Assembly (NCBI RefSeq): GCF_010093535.1
Contig: NW_022985164.1
Location: 2,084,287-2,148,286, forward strand
From: Lindgomyces ingoldianus
Lineage: Eukaryota; Ascomycota; Dothideomycetes; Pleosporales; Lindgomycetaceae
Reading direction: 5' to 3'
Length of the DNA stretch: 64,000 bases
How positions within the stretch are numbered: position 1 is the first letter of the stretch; each line of letters begins with the position of its first letter. Of the stretch, positions 53,249 to 64,000 are shown piece by piece. Below the pieces are notes generated by a model that saw only the letters and a program-made list of their open reading frames with translations, was not told the origin of the DNA and did not search any database. The position numbers and the translations under genes were made by a program.

Positions 53249-55784
53249 TTTGTATCACGTTCCTACTGCTTACGATTCCGATTTTCTTTTGGTGTCTCGA
53301 AAATTCAATCCCTGAACGGAATGTGATAGAGGTTGTAACGAACACGGACTGAACTCCTCGGAACAGGTGAGTGTTACGACAGTAAAGAAGACGAAAAGCG
53401 CAAATCTTCTCTCCTCTGCCCCAGGACCGCCGCAGTGGCAATCGAGGTACATATGCTGATACCCATCTCATTCTGGGCGCGTTGGTGGACGGTCGTGCCG
53501 TTGCTCGGGCAGTAGGCGAGTCTCCTTAATGAAATGCGGCGCCAGCCATCAGATTGGTATTCTCTCGCTGGTCTGACCGTGGCAGGCAAAGCCGCAAACA
53601 GGACGTAGTATAGATACAGTATAGTGGTGCACACTGTGTTGATAATCCACTTTGATGATGTTGCGATATGGCAGTGCCTGTCGGCAGAGCGGGCCGATAT
53701 TGCCATCACCTGAGGCAGCATGTGAACAGCGCTGGATTAGGAAGCGAAAGTGTCGGCGAGCAATGAATCTCCGCTCCGGCTGAGTGAGGCTAATAAGGAG
53801 CTATAGGTGGGATAATTTCTGTCCCGTGTTGGGCGAGCTTTCAAATTTTCCGAGAGCGATATGCAGGTCGACTGTTTGAGCTACATCAAATCGTGATCGC
53901 ACACACTATCCCGCCCGATTGTGGCCTTTTATTTCTTGCATGTCGGGAACCCTGGCGGCGCTGGGAAGGGGCTGCTAGATGAGAATACGTGCATGATGCT
54001 TGCGATAAACTTTCCGATCACCGATGACGGGATGAAGCGCAACGAGATCCGTGGTTCTTTTCGGGAGGTAGAACCGATCGTGCCAAGACTGGAGGGTCAG
54101 ACACTCAACACATTTGGTCGTGAACGTTAGCTGTCCAGAGCACGCTTACAGATGGTGGAATGTGGACTAGATTCCTGCAGTACGTAAAACGAATTGCGAT
54201 TCGCGTGATGCTGAATGGAAACATATTGGCTCGGTATATTAATATGCAACTGAAGGGGTAGACAGAAAGTGGACCGTCAATTTTAGAGAAAGCGTAAGAA
54301 GAATTGACATAGTCCTAAGCACTAGGGAATGTAGTAAGAGTAGGGTGGGCTCAAGATCGGTACGGACCCCCATCACCTAATGCAGGTCGACTCGTGATTC
54401 TTGCTGGAGGCAGGACAAAAACACGGTGCCCCTGTAAAGTCGTGAAGTAAGAGAGGAGAAGGGGCGATAAAGATAAAGAGGGGGAAGGAACACCTTTGGG
54501 TTGGATAGTATTTGAGGTGCCACAAAAAGTGTATCTCGGTCGAGGCAGCTGCTAATTGGATAATTGAGAATGTCGATGATTCGATGATTTAACTTGCGAG
54601 GAGATAGAGCAAGAACATGCTGCCTTTCGGGATCCTCTATCCGACCGGGGAATGGCGGCCACCCACGAGGACATGTTTTCTTCAGTCCAGTGCTTGCACA
54701 TCCCGCGAATCCTTAACAAGAGTCAAAATATTATTTCTCATCTGAGGGTAGAGCCAAAGGAATACCCAAAATGATGCCTTCTGTCCCGATTAACAACTGA
54801 GGTCGTTCTGGGTGGTTATGTCCTGACGCCTCGCCTAAGGTGAGAATTGTGTGAAGGCCTATTTTGCAGAAAAGAGAGGGGCAGCACAGTTTCTGGGCAT
54901 ACGTGAAGGACTAATGAAGATAATAAATGATGTTAATGGATATGGAAGGGTTTAAACTACTAGCAATGAAAGCAGATCTGCAGAGGGTGGCAGTGGCTGC
55001 GCCTCTCTTGTAGATAGCTGTATTCCTCGTAAAACTATCTAGAGGGTGCTCCATACCAGTAGCAAGGATGTTAGATGGTATGAGGGGTGTAATGATGAGG
55101 TTTCTGAAGATGAAATGGGTTTGCGAGATTGGGAAAAAGGATTGAGGGGAATTGGAGTATCGTATAAGCGCTCTAGCCAAGAACGGCTTAGCGCAAATAC
55201 CTCCTCTGTTCGATGCTTCTTCCGCCTGCTACTTTCATCTTTGACTATCCACAGTCTCTGGATATGCTAAATGCTCTTACCTTACATAGTTTCGTCCGGT
55301 ATAATTTATTAGATCGTGGATGTCCGGAGCAGCAGTCCTTATCTTCCTTTCATTGGACCTCGTAGCAGGTCAATTCTTTCTCAACTTTGTGATTGAAAAT
55401 AGAACGAAAGGGTTATAGCCCGTGAAGGGGGGCGTGCATATCGGACTGGTTCATCTCCTTTGCCTTGAGGATGCCCTTGGCAGTGTGCTACAAGTGTCCA
55501 CTCTCGTGAGTCCTTCTGCAGCCACACTCGCTTCTCTATGTAGAATACGAGCCCGACTCAACATCTAGCAACGCCATTGGTTCAATCGCTCAGGGAACGG
55601 ACATTTTTCACGAGATGAGCTGAGAGTTATCTCCAGGGCAAGTCAAGTTTGATGTGATTGTGGAAAATGCCGTGGAGGCATGTACGGCTGAATATACAGT
55701 TGTGTGCCTCTTGCTGGAGATTATGTACCCTCTAATCCCGAATCTGGCGGCTTAGTCTGGACTGTTGACTTGCAAAACTTCACC
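53249..55784. other. Intergenic, 2.5 kb divergent promoter region
   Basis: Upstream of both the SMP-30 gene (-) and the vWA gene (+). The short frames at 53374-53721 (-) and 53921-54130 (+) have no domain. No repeat or RNA gene was recognised. Confidence 0.4.
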
Positions 55785-58634
55785 ATGAAGTCGATCTCGC
55801 CAATTTTCTTCTCTTTGGCGCTGCTTGCCTCCTCTTCGCCTCTTGTCTCTCGCGACTTGGCAAAGTGTAAGAATTTGCAGGCAAATACGAACAATGGTGG
55901 CCGTAAAGTTGCTATTGTGATTGACGAATCAGGCTCGATGGAGAGTTCAGATCCCTATGACTTGAGAATTCAAGCTGGCAGATCAGTCAACGACTGGCTC
56001 ATTTCGTCCAAGGAGGCTGGAGGTGGGAAGCAGGCAGACTTGGTTACCGTGATTGGCTTCGACGATGTTACGCGCCTGTTATACCCTCTAGGAGACCCTG
56101 CTGGTGCGGACAAGGTGTTTTCTCAAATTACTACTCGAGGTAAGTTCGACTTTTCGATGGAGGTACTCCATACCTTTGTTTACGATTGATAAGGTGGAAC
56201 TTATATTGCTGGAGGCGTCGACGATGCTATGACCGAGATAACCAAATCTGGACACGATCCCACTTCCAACCGATCAGCAATTGTCGTGTTGACTGATGGC
56301 GCGGATTCATCCACCACAACGCTTGTGAAGTCCATCAACAAGGCCAGCCAGCAAGGCATCCGCGTCTCATTTGGTTTCCTAACGGGCCTCTACTCCAGCT
56401 TTTCCTACCAAGATCAGAATGTGCTAGCTGCTATTCTTGGGACGGGCGGCATGTACGCAACAATTGACGGGGCGACCGCCCAAAATGCTTTTGTCAATCT
56501 CATGATCGTCCATGGCTTGACTGGCAACGACAACTCAAACTCGATCAGCTCCACTACGATTTATAACGGATTGTCCGTTGCTTTTCCTCTAGACACCTCT
56601 GGAACCAATACCTTGACCTATACAGCAGAGGCCAATGAAAAGCTGACCTTTTCCATTACTAGCGTCGCCGCTGGCGAGCTTACAGTTACCGCGAAAGATC
56701 CTGGCGGGAAAGAGCTGGGTAAGAGCACTGTATCGGCATATTCTTCTCTCCCAGTAGACCTCAAGGTAACTGCATCCACTGCGGGGCCCTTGCAGCTAAA
56801 GGTGGAAGGAAATACCAGCAAAGCGGGTGCAATATTTATTGTTGGTGTTAATTCATCCATTCCTCTAACAAACTGCACTTTGGGAGGAGGAGGAAGTGGA
56901 GGTGGCGGCCTTTCCACTGGAGCGAAAGCCGGAATTGGTATCTCAGTGCCTATCCTGCTTGGTCTTTCAGGACTCGGGTCCTTTTTCCTGTGGAAATACT
57001 GGAAAGGCATTCCACCAAAGACTGGCACAAGCCCCGCGGCGAACGGTCCTGACCAGCCTCAAATGGATTACAAACAACCATATGTACAAACGAACAGTCT
57101 ACCAACCCCAAGTCCACAACCAACCAATATGCATCCAGGCTGCGCAATGCCTCCCATGAAGCCACCGACAGGCCCCAATAGCCTTCAGAATGATCCACAG
57201 AAACCAGGTAACCACAACTATAATCAACCTGAGCAACCCAGCTACAACCAGGTGGATCCATCACATCCAAATCAGCCAGATGCAAGCCAACAGCCGTTCA
57301 ACCAGCAGAATCCTTCATACCCTCAGGGCGATCCGTCTCACCCAAGCCAGTCAGACATGAATCAACAGCCTTTTAATCAGTCTGACCCCTCTCATCCAAG
57401 TCAAATGGACCCCTCTCATCCACCTCAAGCTGATCCTTCCCACCCCAGTCAAGCGGATCCATCTCATACCAGTCAAGTAGACCCCTCACACCCTAGTCAG
57501 GCGGATCCTTCTCATCCTAGCCAAGCAGACCCATCCCACCCTACCCAAGCGGACCCATCTCATCCTACGCAGGCAGATCCTTCCCACCCTACCCAAGCTG
57601 ACCCATCTCATCCAACTCAACCGGATCCATCACACCCAACTCAAGCTGACCCTAACAATCCACATTATCCTCCTCAGTCTGACCCTAGCCAGCCTGGCCA
57701 AAATCCAAATAATCCACAGGACCCCCATCCGAAACGTCTCCCAACCCCACGATTTCCACTACGGCTCTTCGGGCGTCGACGTAAGAAGGATGAGGAAAAG
57801 CCAACTCAAAACCAGGCATCTGGGCAGACTCATGCCCAATCCACAGGCGGTACATTCGCAGGCTCTGCCATGTCTCCTCCAGCACAGCAACAACATGGTG
57901 CACCGGGCGCTTTGTCATACCAACAGCCTGCTTACAGTTTTTCAGTTGGCGCCGCGCAGCCACAATACCAATATCAGCAAACTCAATATGGCCAACCTCT
58001 GCAGCCGAATTATATGAATCATTCATCGACTCCTCAACAGTATGCGGTGCCCGCGGGAGAAGCACAGCAACAACAACCAATATACTCACAGCCGCAATAT
58101 GGCGCTCCTGGATCAGCAATATCTCCAGTGCAACAGTATGCGATGTCCATGGGATTCCAGACATCGCAGCCGCAACCACAACAATATCAATACATCGTGC
58201 CTGGAAACCCGTCTCAACTCCAACAATACTCTATGCCTCAGCCTCAATATGTGTATCCAGCCCCTGCAGTCTCACCACCTCAGCAATATGCAACTCCCTC
58301 CAACATTCCGCTTCCCCAGTCTCTCCCGGGATCGCCTCCGCCTGGTGGGATATCTCCCCCACTACAATACGCGACTCCGGTCCCAGTGCCTCAGCAGCCT
58401 CAGCAAACTTTGATCCCACCATTTCCTCAACCACCTTCTCCGGAACAGACTGGACGTGCACAGGCTCAGCAACAAGATACGAACCGAAATTCGTTCAATG
58501 TGAGCCCAATATTGTCTCCAGTGGAACTCACTCCACCCCATCAAAATGTTAGTCAACAGCCGAACCAAGAGGATGTCATCAGCCCCGTGAATACTGGAAT
58601 GGGGACAATTCATCGGAAGCCAGTTAGACAGTAG
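55785..58634 (+). CDS. Type I membrane protein: vWA ectodomain, one TM helix, long Pro/Gln cytoplasmic tail
   Basis: Exons 55785-56139 and 56194-58634 give 931 aa; the 54-bp intron is phase 1. The ATG lies in a good fungal context (CACCATGA). The signal peptide is MKSISPIFFSLALLASSSPL. A von Willebrand factor A domain follows: KVAIVIDESGSMESS holds the MIDAS D-x-S-x-S (Asp47, Ser49, Ser51), then VTVIGFDD and AIVVLTDGADSS (second MIDAS Asp). After a beta-sandwich-like stretch and a Gly/Ser linker comes the membrane helix AGIGISVPILLGLSGLGSFF (from residue 364), stopped by WKYWK. The tail of about 540 residues is low complexity, with eleven 8-residue repeats (residues 516-603), a basic patch (LFGRRRKKDE) and Gln/Tyr-rich prion-like sequence. 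The design suggests a surface receptor or adhesion sensor; the ligand is unknown. Confidence 0.85.
57384..57647 (+). repeat. Coding minisatellite, eleven 24-bp units
   Basis: Eleven consecutive units of exactly 24 bp encode variants of DPSHP(S/T)QA within the tail of the vWA protein. Units differ mainly at third positions and at the S/T, A/P/V/M sites. Partly degenerate copies flank it on both sides (SDPSHPSQ and DPNNPHYP types). Confidence 0.95.
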
Positions 58635-59240
58635 AGCTAGATAAAATACTACAGATTTATCTTTCTTAGCTTTCTCACAGAGTCCAGCAACAAAGTAAAC
58701 ATAAAATAAAAGGGGGAGGTTCTCCCTAGTAGCATTTCATGACGCGTGATAGCCTACTTCATTACAGTTCTCTGTTCAATCTCTCTGTCATTTAAGGTGT
58801 TAGGACAATCATGATACCTTGATGGCAATGTTATGATCTCGACCTAATAGAGGATCTATAATCGAATTATCGCGTAGCTCTTTCAATCAATCCATTATAT
58901 TTTCGTATGCTAGATTGTGGTGTGAACGCTACTGTAGTTAGAGTTTCAATATCTTTAGAAGTCGGTGAGGAGAGGAAAGAGCCAATGAAGTTCTTTCCTT
59001 CAATGCGAAACGAGGTGGACACTAATCGAGAGAAGAAAGGATCGACGCTGGGTTTCTCTGATGTGAGGCTGAGCTTTAGGCGCCAGCACTCCTCGAGCAA
59101 CGCATGATGTAGCTTACGGATTACACACTCTGTGACGCTGCAAATGCCTCCCAATTCTTCACCGGCGGTGGCGCAGTCCCCCTGGACTATATCTTGAGGG
59201 TAGTGCTCTTTTCGCCCTCAATACATTCATAATCGTCATC
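58635..59240. other. Intergenic between vWA and STAND genes
   Basis: 3' flank of the vWA gene and promoter of the STAND gene. Nothing specific recognised. Confidence 0.4.
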
Positions 59241-62200
59241 ATGCTCGACCCGGTATCGGCAGTAGGCGTGGCTGCTGCTACCGTACAGTTTGTCGACTTC
59301 AGCACCAAGCTCTTTGCAGTGGGGAAAGAACTACGAGGTTCCCTTACAGGGCAAACGGCTGAACGCATTCAACTTGATGAAGTATATTCGCACCTCAAAA
59401 CGATAAGCACGAAGCTGTCTCAATCAACTCGACCACCTACAGCGACGATACCATCACAAGAAGAACAGGATTTGTATCGGTTAGCAGGCTTGTGCCAGCA
59501 AGAATGCGATCTGTTTCTCGTCAAGATTGACAAGGTAAATCGCAAGAGCAGCTCTCAGAGAACCTTTAACACTTTTCGCGATGCGTTGAAGTTAGTGTGG
59601 AGCCAGAAGGCTATTGATGGTCTGGAGAAGAGACTAGAGAGGTATCAGCGGGAACTGACTCTTGCTCTAATTAACCATCTTGGGTAAGGAAATCTTCTAT
59701 TTTTCGTCAACGTATAGTTGAGCATCAACAAGGTTGCAAATTCAAGCACAGATGGCTAATCTGCGATTGTTAGAAATGGTCAGTCTTCCATCGTCCGTGG
59801 TCTGCAGACCCTCATTGCAGACAACCGTCGTCTTGAGTCTAGTCAAAAACGCCAAATCGACGACATTACCGATTTGTTGATTGGTATCCAAAAAGAACAA
59901 GATTCCCAGCGAAACCGCTTCGGTCAATCAGGGGCTCCATCTACCTCTCATATTGGATATGTCACTATGAAAATACCATGGGCGTTTCATGTTGCATCGC
60001 AGATGATTCTTCAACAGAGATTTCTGTCCTCACTTTATTTTCAATCCCTCAAACTTCGTCATTCCCGAATTGAGAATGCCCATGACCGGACATTTAAATG
60101 GCTGTTCCAAAAACCTGGTCTCAAACAACGCGGATCAGATCCAAAGATGAGATTTCTCAACTGGCTTCGGTCTGGGCAAGGCATCTTTTGGGTGAGTGGC
60201 AAACCGGGCTCTGGGAAGTCCACCCTGATGAAATATATCAACTCGAATCCGCGGACTGAGGAGGTACTATTCGAGTGGGCGAACCCAAGGACAATCGAGA
60301 ATCCTCCAAAAAAACACGATTCGCCTCCAAATATGACCTTTTTCTCGCGTCGAGTAGATGACGAAAGCGACGACGCCTCGGACGAGAGCGAGGAAGTCAG
60401 TAACACGCAGGAGCACACACAAGATGCTGGAGGTGATTTTGATGAAGAGATACGAGTAGTTGTGGCGAGCTTTTATTTCTGGAGCGCTGGGACGAGCATG
60501 CAGAAGTCACAGCAAGGCCTTTTTCAATCCCTCCTTTACGAAATATTTAGCCATGCGCCTGATCTGATGAAACAGGCGTGCCCAATTCGGTGGCAAGCGG
60601 CTGAGGTAGGCGAGAGCCAGGAACCCTGGACGATCGAGGAAATATCGGATACCATTAAACGGACAATTGGACTGGCAACTGATTCTATCAAATTCTGTTT
60701 CTTCGTAGATGGGGTCGACGAGTACATTGGAGACCACTTTGAGATGGTTCGAGTCCTGGAATCCTTTGCTCGACTGCCTAATGTCAAAATTTGTGTTTCG
60801 AGCCGGCCTTGGAATGTTTTTGAAGATGCCTTTGGGAAAGACTCTGACCAAAAATTCTATCTCCAAGATCTCACTCGCGGAGACATCGACCGCTACGTCC
60901 GTAGCAAACTGAAACAGCACCCTGCATGGAAAACGCTTACACACGATGATGAGCGCTATAAAGCAATTGCTACCGAAATTATTGAAAAGGCTCAGGGCGT
61001 ATTTCTTTGGGTATTCCTAGTGGTACGCTCGCTGCTCGAAGGGTTGAGTAACGGTGACACCCTGTCCCTCCTCCAAGAAAGGCTCCGGCGGATACCGACA
61101 GATTTGAGAGACTTTTTCAAGTATATGTTGGACTCTCTAGACCCGATTTATAACCAACATGTTGCCCATTTCTTCCTAGCTGCGTTAGACTCGGACCCTC
61201 TTCCTCTGATGATGTACGCCTATTTCGAAGAGGAATTTGATGATCCCAACTATGTCTTTGAGCTTAACAACACTCAAATGGAAACCTATGACATCATTCC
61301 ACGCCATAAGCAGACCGAGAGGCGCCTCAATGGTCGATGCAAGGGACTTCTGGAAGCCAATCGTGAAGAGGGCGTCGACTTTTTCCGTTATAGTGTAGGG
61401 TTTTTGCACCGGACAGTCCGAGACTTTTTCTTAACTCTCGAGATGAGAGAAGAGTTTGAGCGCAGATTACCTTCGTCGCTACAAATCTGTGTTTCCATGG
61501 CTAAGTCCTCGCTCGCCTTGATCAAAAAGTCCCCTAGAGTTGGCGAAGTCGTCGGCAAATCCTCGTCGTTTCGATACCTATTGGATCTCACATTGTACAG
61601 TTCTCGGCGGGCCGAACTGTCTAACGGAGCACCGACAACCAAGATTCTGGATGAGCTCTCATATGTCCTCAAAGACTTGAACTTTTACGAATCTTACTGG
61701 TCTGGAACCAAAGAGAGAGGTGGAGATACAAGAGACATGTTCCTTGCATTAACACTAGAAAGGGGGCTATTATTGTACACATCCCAACAACTTGAGTATC
61801 GGAGTCGAAATCCAATCTCCACGCGAAGATTGAATCTTGGAGGCGAACAAAGTTGGTCCCTTTTAGACTGTGCATTGACACTTCCAAGATCGGAATCCTT
61901 TGATGAGCCTGATGTATCCGATATGGTACTTTATTTGCTTACGAATGGCTGCAACCCGAACGAGTTGCACAACAATAAGACTCCATTCTCTCGCTTCCTT
62001 CAACGTATGGGACTCGAACAAATGAATGAGAACGCCGGAGCCGAGACCTCTGTCTACTCGCATAGATTAACAGTCTTAAAACATCTCCTGACACATGGGG
62101 GAGACCCCAACTTTGGGGCGAGTGAAGGGTCGTGGGCAACATGGGTGACATTTTTCCGCCGCCTCTACGAGCAAGATGTTCCCAAGAAGCACTGTCAGCA

Positions 62201-63440
62201 TTTTATTGACATTATCGAGCTACTTTTATCCTTTGGAGCAGATCCGAATCGCCCTGCTGAGGGTGTATGCCGATGCTGTCGAACATTCACTCCGTGGAGG
62301 CACTTCCTTACTTGGAGAGGTGGATTGAAAGGAATCAAGGCAGCTCCATTCCACCAACAAGAATTTCTCGCACGCGTGTGTACGCTCTTATTAGAACATG
62401 GAGCCGATCCAACAATAACATTTCCTCAATCTAAGAACTCCTGGGTGGTAGCTAAAACTGCTAGCGCTGTGAATCTGCCCGGACTATCCGTAGCGGACAT
62501 TATCCGCACGGACTTCCCAGCCCGACTTGCTGCGCCGGTTCTTGCAGCACTCCCAATAGAGGCCAAGACGTCGAATCAAAACCAGTGCGGAATTCGTGGA
62601 CCTGGTAGTACTCCATCCCCTGGTGGTACATATTCTGAATCCATCGCAAGACCCTCGACAATATCACTCTGGAATCCTTTGTCCTGGCTGTCGTACTTCC
62701 GCCAGCCACCACCACCAGCAAAGGAAGCCCATATCCAAAGCTTGGACCTATTCACACGAGTCTCAGACGACATAGCATTCACGGACCTGGACCCTGCTTC
62801 TGCATCCCAGAACCCCGCACTCGCAATCACTCTTAGGAAAATGGGCTTCACATGCTCGTCATCGGCTCTTCCCAAATCGTTTCTTCTAGCTGCCCAAAAC
62901 CGATTCACTACTGCCGAGCTTCGAGGCCACCGTCGTGCTGAAGTGAGGTCTCCAATCTTCTTATTCGGTGCACATCTCTTTCCGGGTATTACCATGCGAT
63001 GTATGTCAAATGACAATTCCTATCCTCACCGGTACTTAGAACCTTCCTCCGCGCTCCGTGAAATCTCACGGCGCATGACTCCGGCGACACTCAATCGGTA
63101 CGAGTGTCGGGCCATGCGTAACACACCATGGCCTGCTCTTATTAGCTCTGGTTTAGGAACGTCTACTACTGGAATGTTACTGTTTACGCAAGACAGGTCT
63201 CTGCAATTCGAAAATATGTTCGAATTTGAAATGATTTTCGATAAGGACTGGGCACAAGTGGATATTGAGACAGCAGATGGAGAGAAAGAAAGTATCATCG
63301 CACAGATACATGTTTATAAGGGAGTTTGGAACGATCTCGTTCCCGTGGAAGAGAGACGCTGGGACCCATCTCGCTTGTTAACAGAACGGAGGCTGAAGAA
63401 CGCTTTTGATCGTGTACGAGAGCTAGAACATGATATGTAA
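59241..63440 (+). CDS. Fungal NLR-like STAND NTPase (Fungal_N - NACHT - DUF7791 - ankyrin-like)
   Basis: Exons 59241-59683 and 59774-63440 give 1369 aa. The acceptor at 59773 is required because the earlier AG (after GCAC) leads into a stop. The N terminus, MLDPVSAVGVAAATVQFVDF then KLFAVGKELRGSLTGQTAER, is the fungal STAND N-terminal domain. NACHT-type NTPase motifs follow: Walker A GKPGSGKST (about residues 290-298), Walker B FCFFVDGVDEY (about 453-463) and sensor KICVSSRPWNVF. An acidic insert (DDESDDASDESEE) sits between Walker A and B. YSVGFLHRTVRDFFL (about 685) marks DUF7791. Four ankyrin-like units follow, such as LKHLLTHGGDPNF, IELLLSFGADPNR and TLLLEHGADPT. The last roughly 340 residues match nothing known to me. 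Fungal NLRs sense non-self and can trigger cell death; the effector mode here is unknown. Confidence 0.9.
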
Positions 63441-64000
63441 TTAGAAGAATGTTGACAGAATGCCGCGCTGGTTTTTAAAAGCCTGACGTACGGGGGTTGG
63501 GACTAGAGATTGTAAACGTTGTATTGTCTGCTTGCACCCTGCTGTTCGATTTTGCTTGCATTGCATACACCCTCCGCAAAATTGGATTGGATAGAATTGT
63601 GCTTTTGTAGGGAATTTAAAAGAAAGCACATACTATAAGAGGTCTGTGTGCATGGTATGCGTAAAGGTTAAACACTGAACTTTGATTATGTCTTGGAGTG
63701 TCGCAAAACGTTGTTGAGAAGCAAATATACACACCAATGTCCTTCTAGAATTAGGAGGCTGCTAAAGAGACCACATGTTTTGTGTCAAACTAAGCGCTAT
63801 CGAGTTTCGTGACCTTCCAAGGTCAATAAGAGTCTCAACACGTGATTTGTTTTATCTCTGATCCTGTCAAGGCAAAGTAAGCCACGCATTGGAACGTGTT
63901 ATGAGACAAGGTCCTTGGTTGAATCCTAGTGTTTATGCCCTTAGCTCATATTCAACAGACAATACGTTTTTAATAGTGATTGATTTGGAAGGCAGTTGTG
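63441..64000. other. 3' flank of the STAND gene to window end
   Basis: No gene or repeat recognised in the last 560 bp. Confidence 0.4.

Noticed and set aside
55704..55784. Upstream extension of the vWA gene
   Set aside because: It would begin at GTG and would hide the signal peptide; the ATG at 55785 directly precedes a canonical signal sequence.

Overview
This window is nuclear DNA of a filamentous ascomycete (Pezizomycotina). The evidence is short GT-AG introns of about 46-195 bp with CTAAC/CTGAC-like branch sites, fungal-only families (DUF3425 bZIP, Rds1-like ferritin fold, DUF1746/Dsc4, HET, fungal STAND receptor, SMP-30 with a fungal exon layout), both strands used without operons, and long gene-poor stretches. 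A leotiomycete-like genome is possible, but the sequence alone does not settle it. No tRNA, rRNA, CRISPR array or intact transposon was seen.

Layout. 1-6 kb: 3' part of an AtuA-type (DUF1446) gene, a bZIP/DUF3425 regulator, a GNAT acetyltransferase and a RidA imine deaminase, all on the + strand. 6.3-7.7 kb: a decayed HET-domain gene. 8.5-10.8 kb: an NTF2/SnoaL-like protein and an AKR7-type aldo-keto reductase, both on the - strand. 10.8-13.9 kb: no gene recognised. 13.9-14.9 kb: an Arg/Pro/His-rich hypothetical protein whose AUG lies in a strong RNA hairpin. 15.5-18.3 kb: three related LPAE(L/V)RN-type (F-box-like/DUF7730) loci, two intact and divergent, one dead. 19.1-20.1 kb: an Rds1-like secreted ferritin-fold protein. 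21.2-27.4 kb: three decayed catabolic genes (hydantoin/Asp-Glu racemase, N-carbamoyl amino acid amidohydrolase, metal-dependent amidohydrolase), followed by an open fused FAH plus alpha/beta-hydrolase gene (27.5-29.2 kb). 29.8-31.9 kb: a divergent housekeeping pair, RCF1 and a Dsc4/DUF1746 protein. 31.9-51.8 kb: a gene-poor 20 kb interrupted only by one bZIP gene (39.6-41.5 kb). 51.8-53.2 kb: an SMP-30/gluconolactonase family gene with an N-myristoylation-like N terminus. 55.8-58.6 kb: a type I membrane protein with a vWA ectodomain and a long repeat-bearing cytoplasmic tail. 59.2-63.4 kb: a large fungal NLR-like STAND NTPase.

How the genes fit together. Most are independent single genes. The clearest group is 21-29 kb, where racemase, carbamoylase and amidohydrolase relics sit beside a fused FAH/hydrolase gene. 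This looks like a former amide/hydantoin catabolic cluster of which only the last gene is still open. HET remnants, an NLR and expanding F-box-like paralogs are typical of fast-turnover accessory DNA. All exon joins were worked out by hand from splice signals and reading frame; each gene model given has a total length divisible by three.
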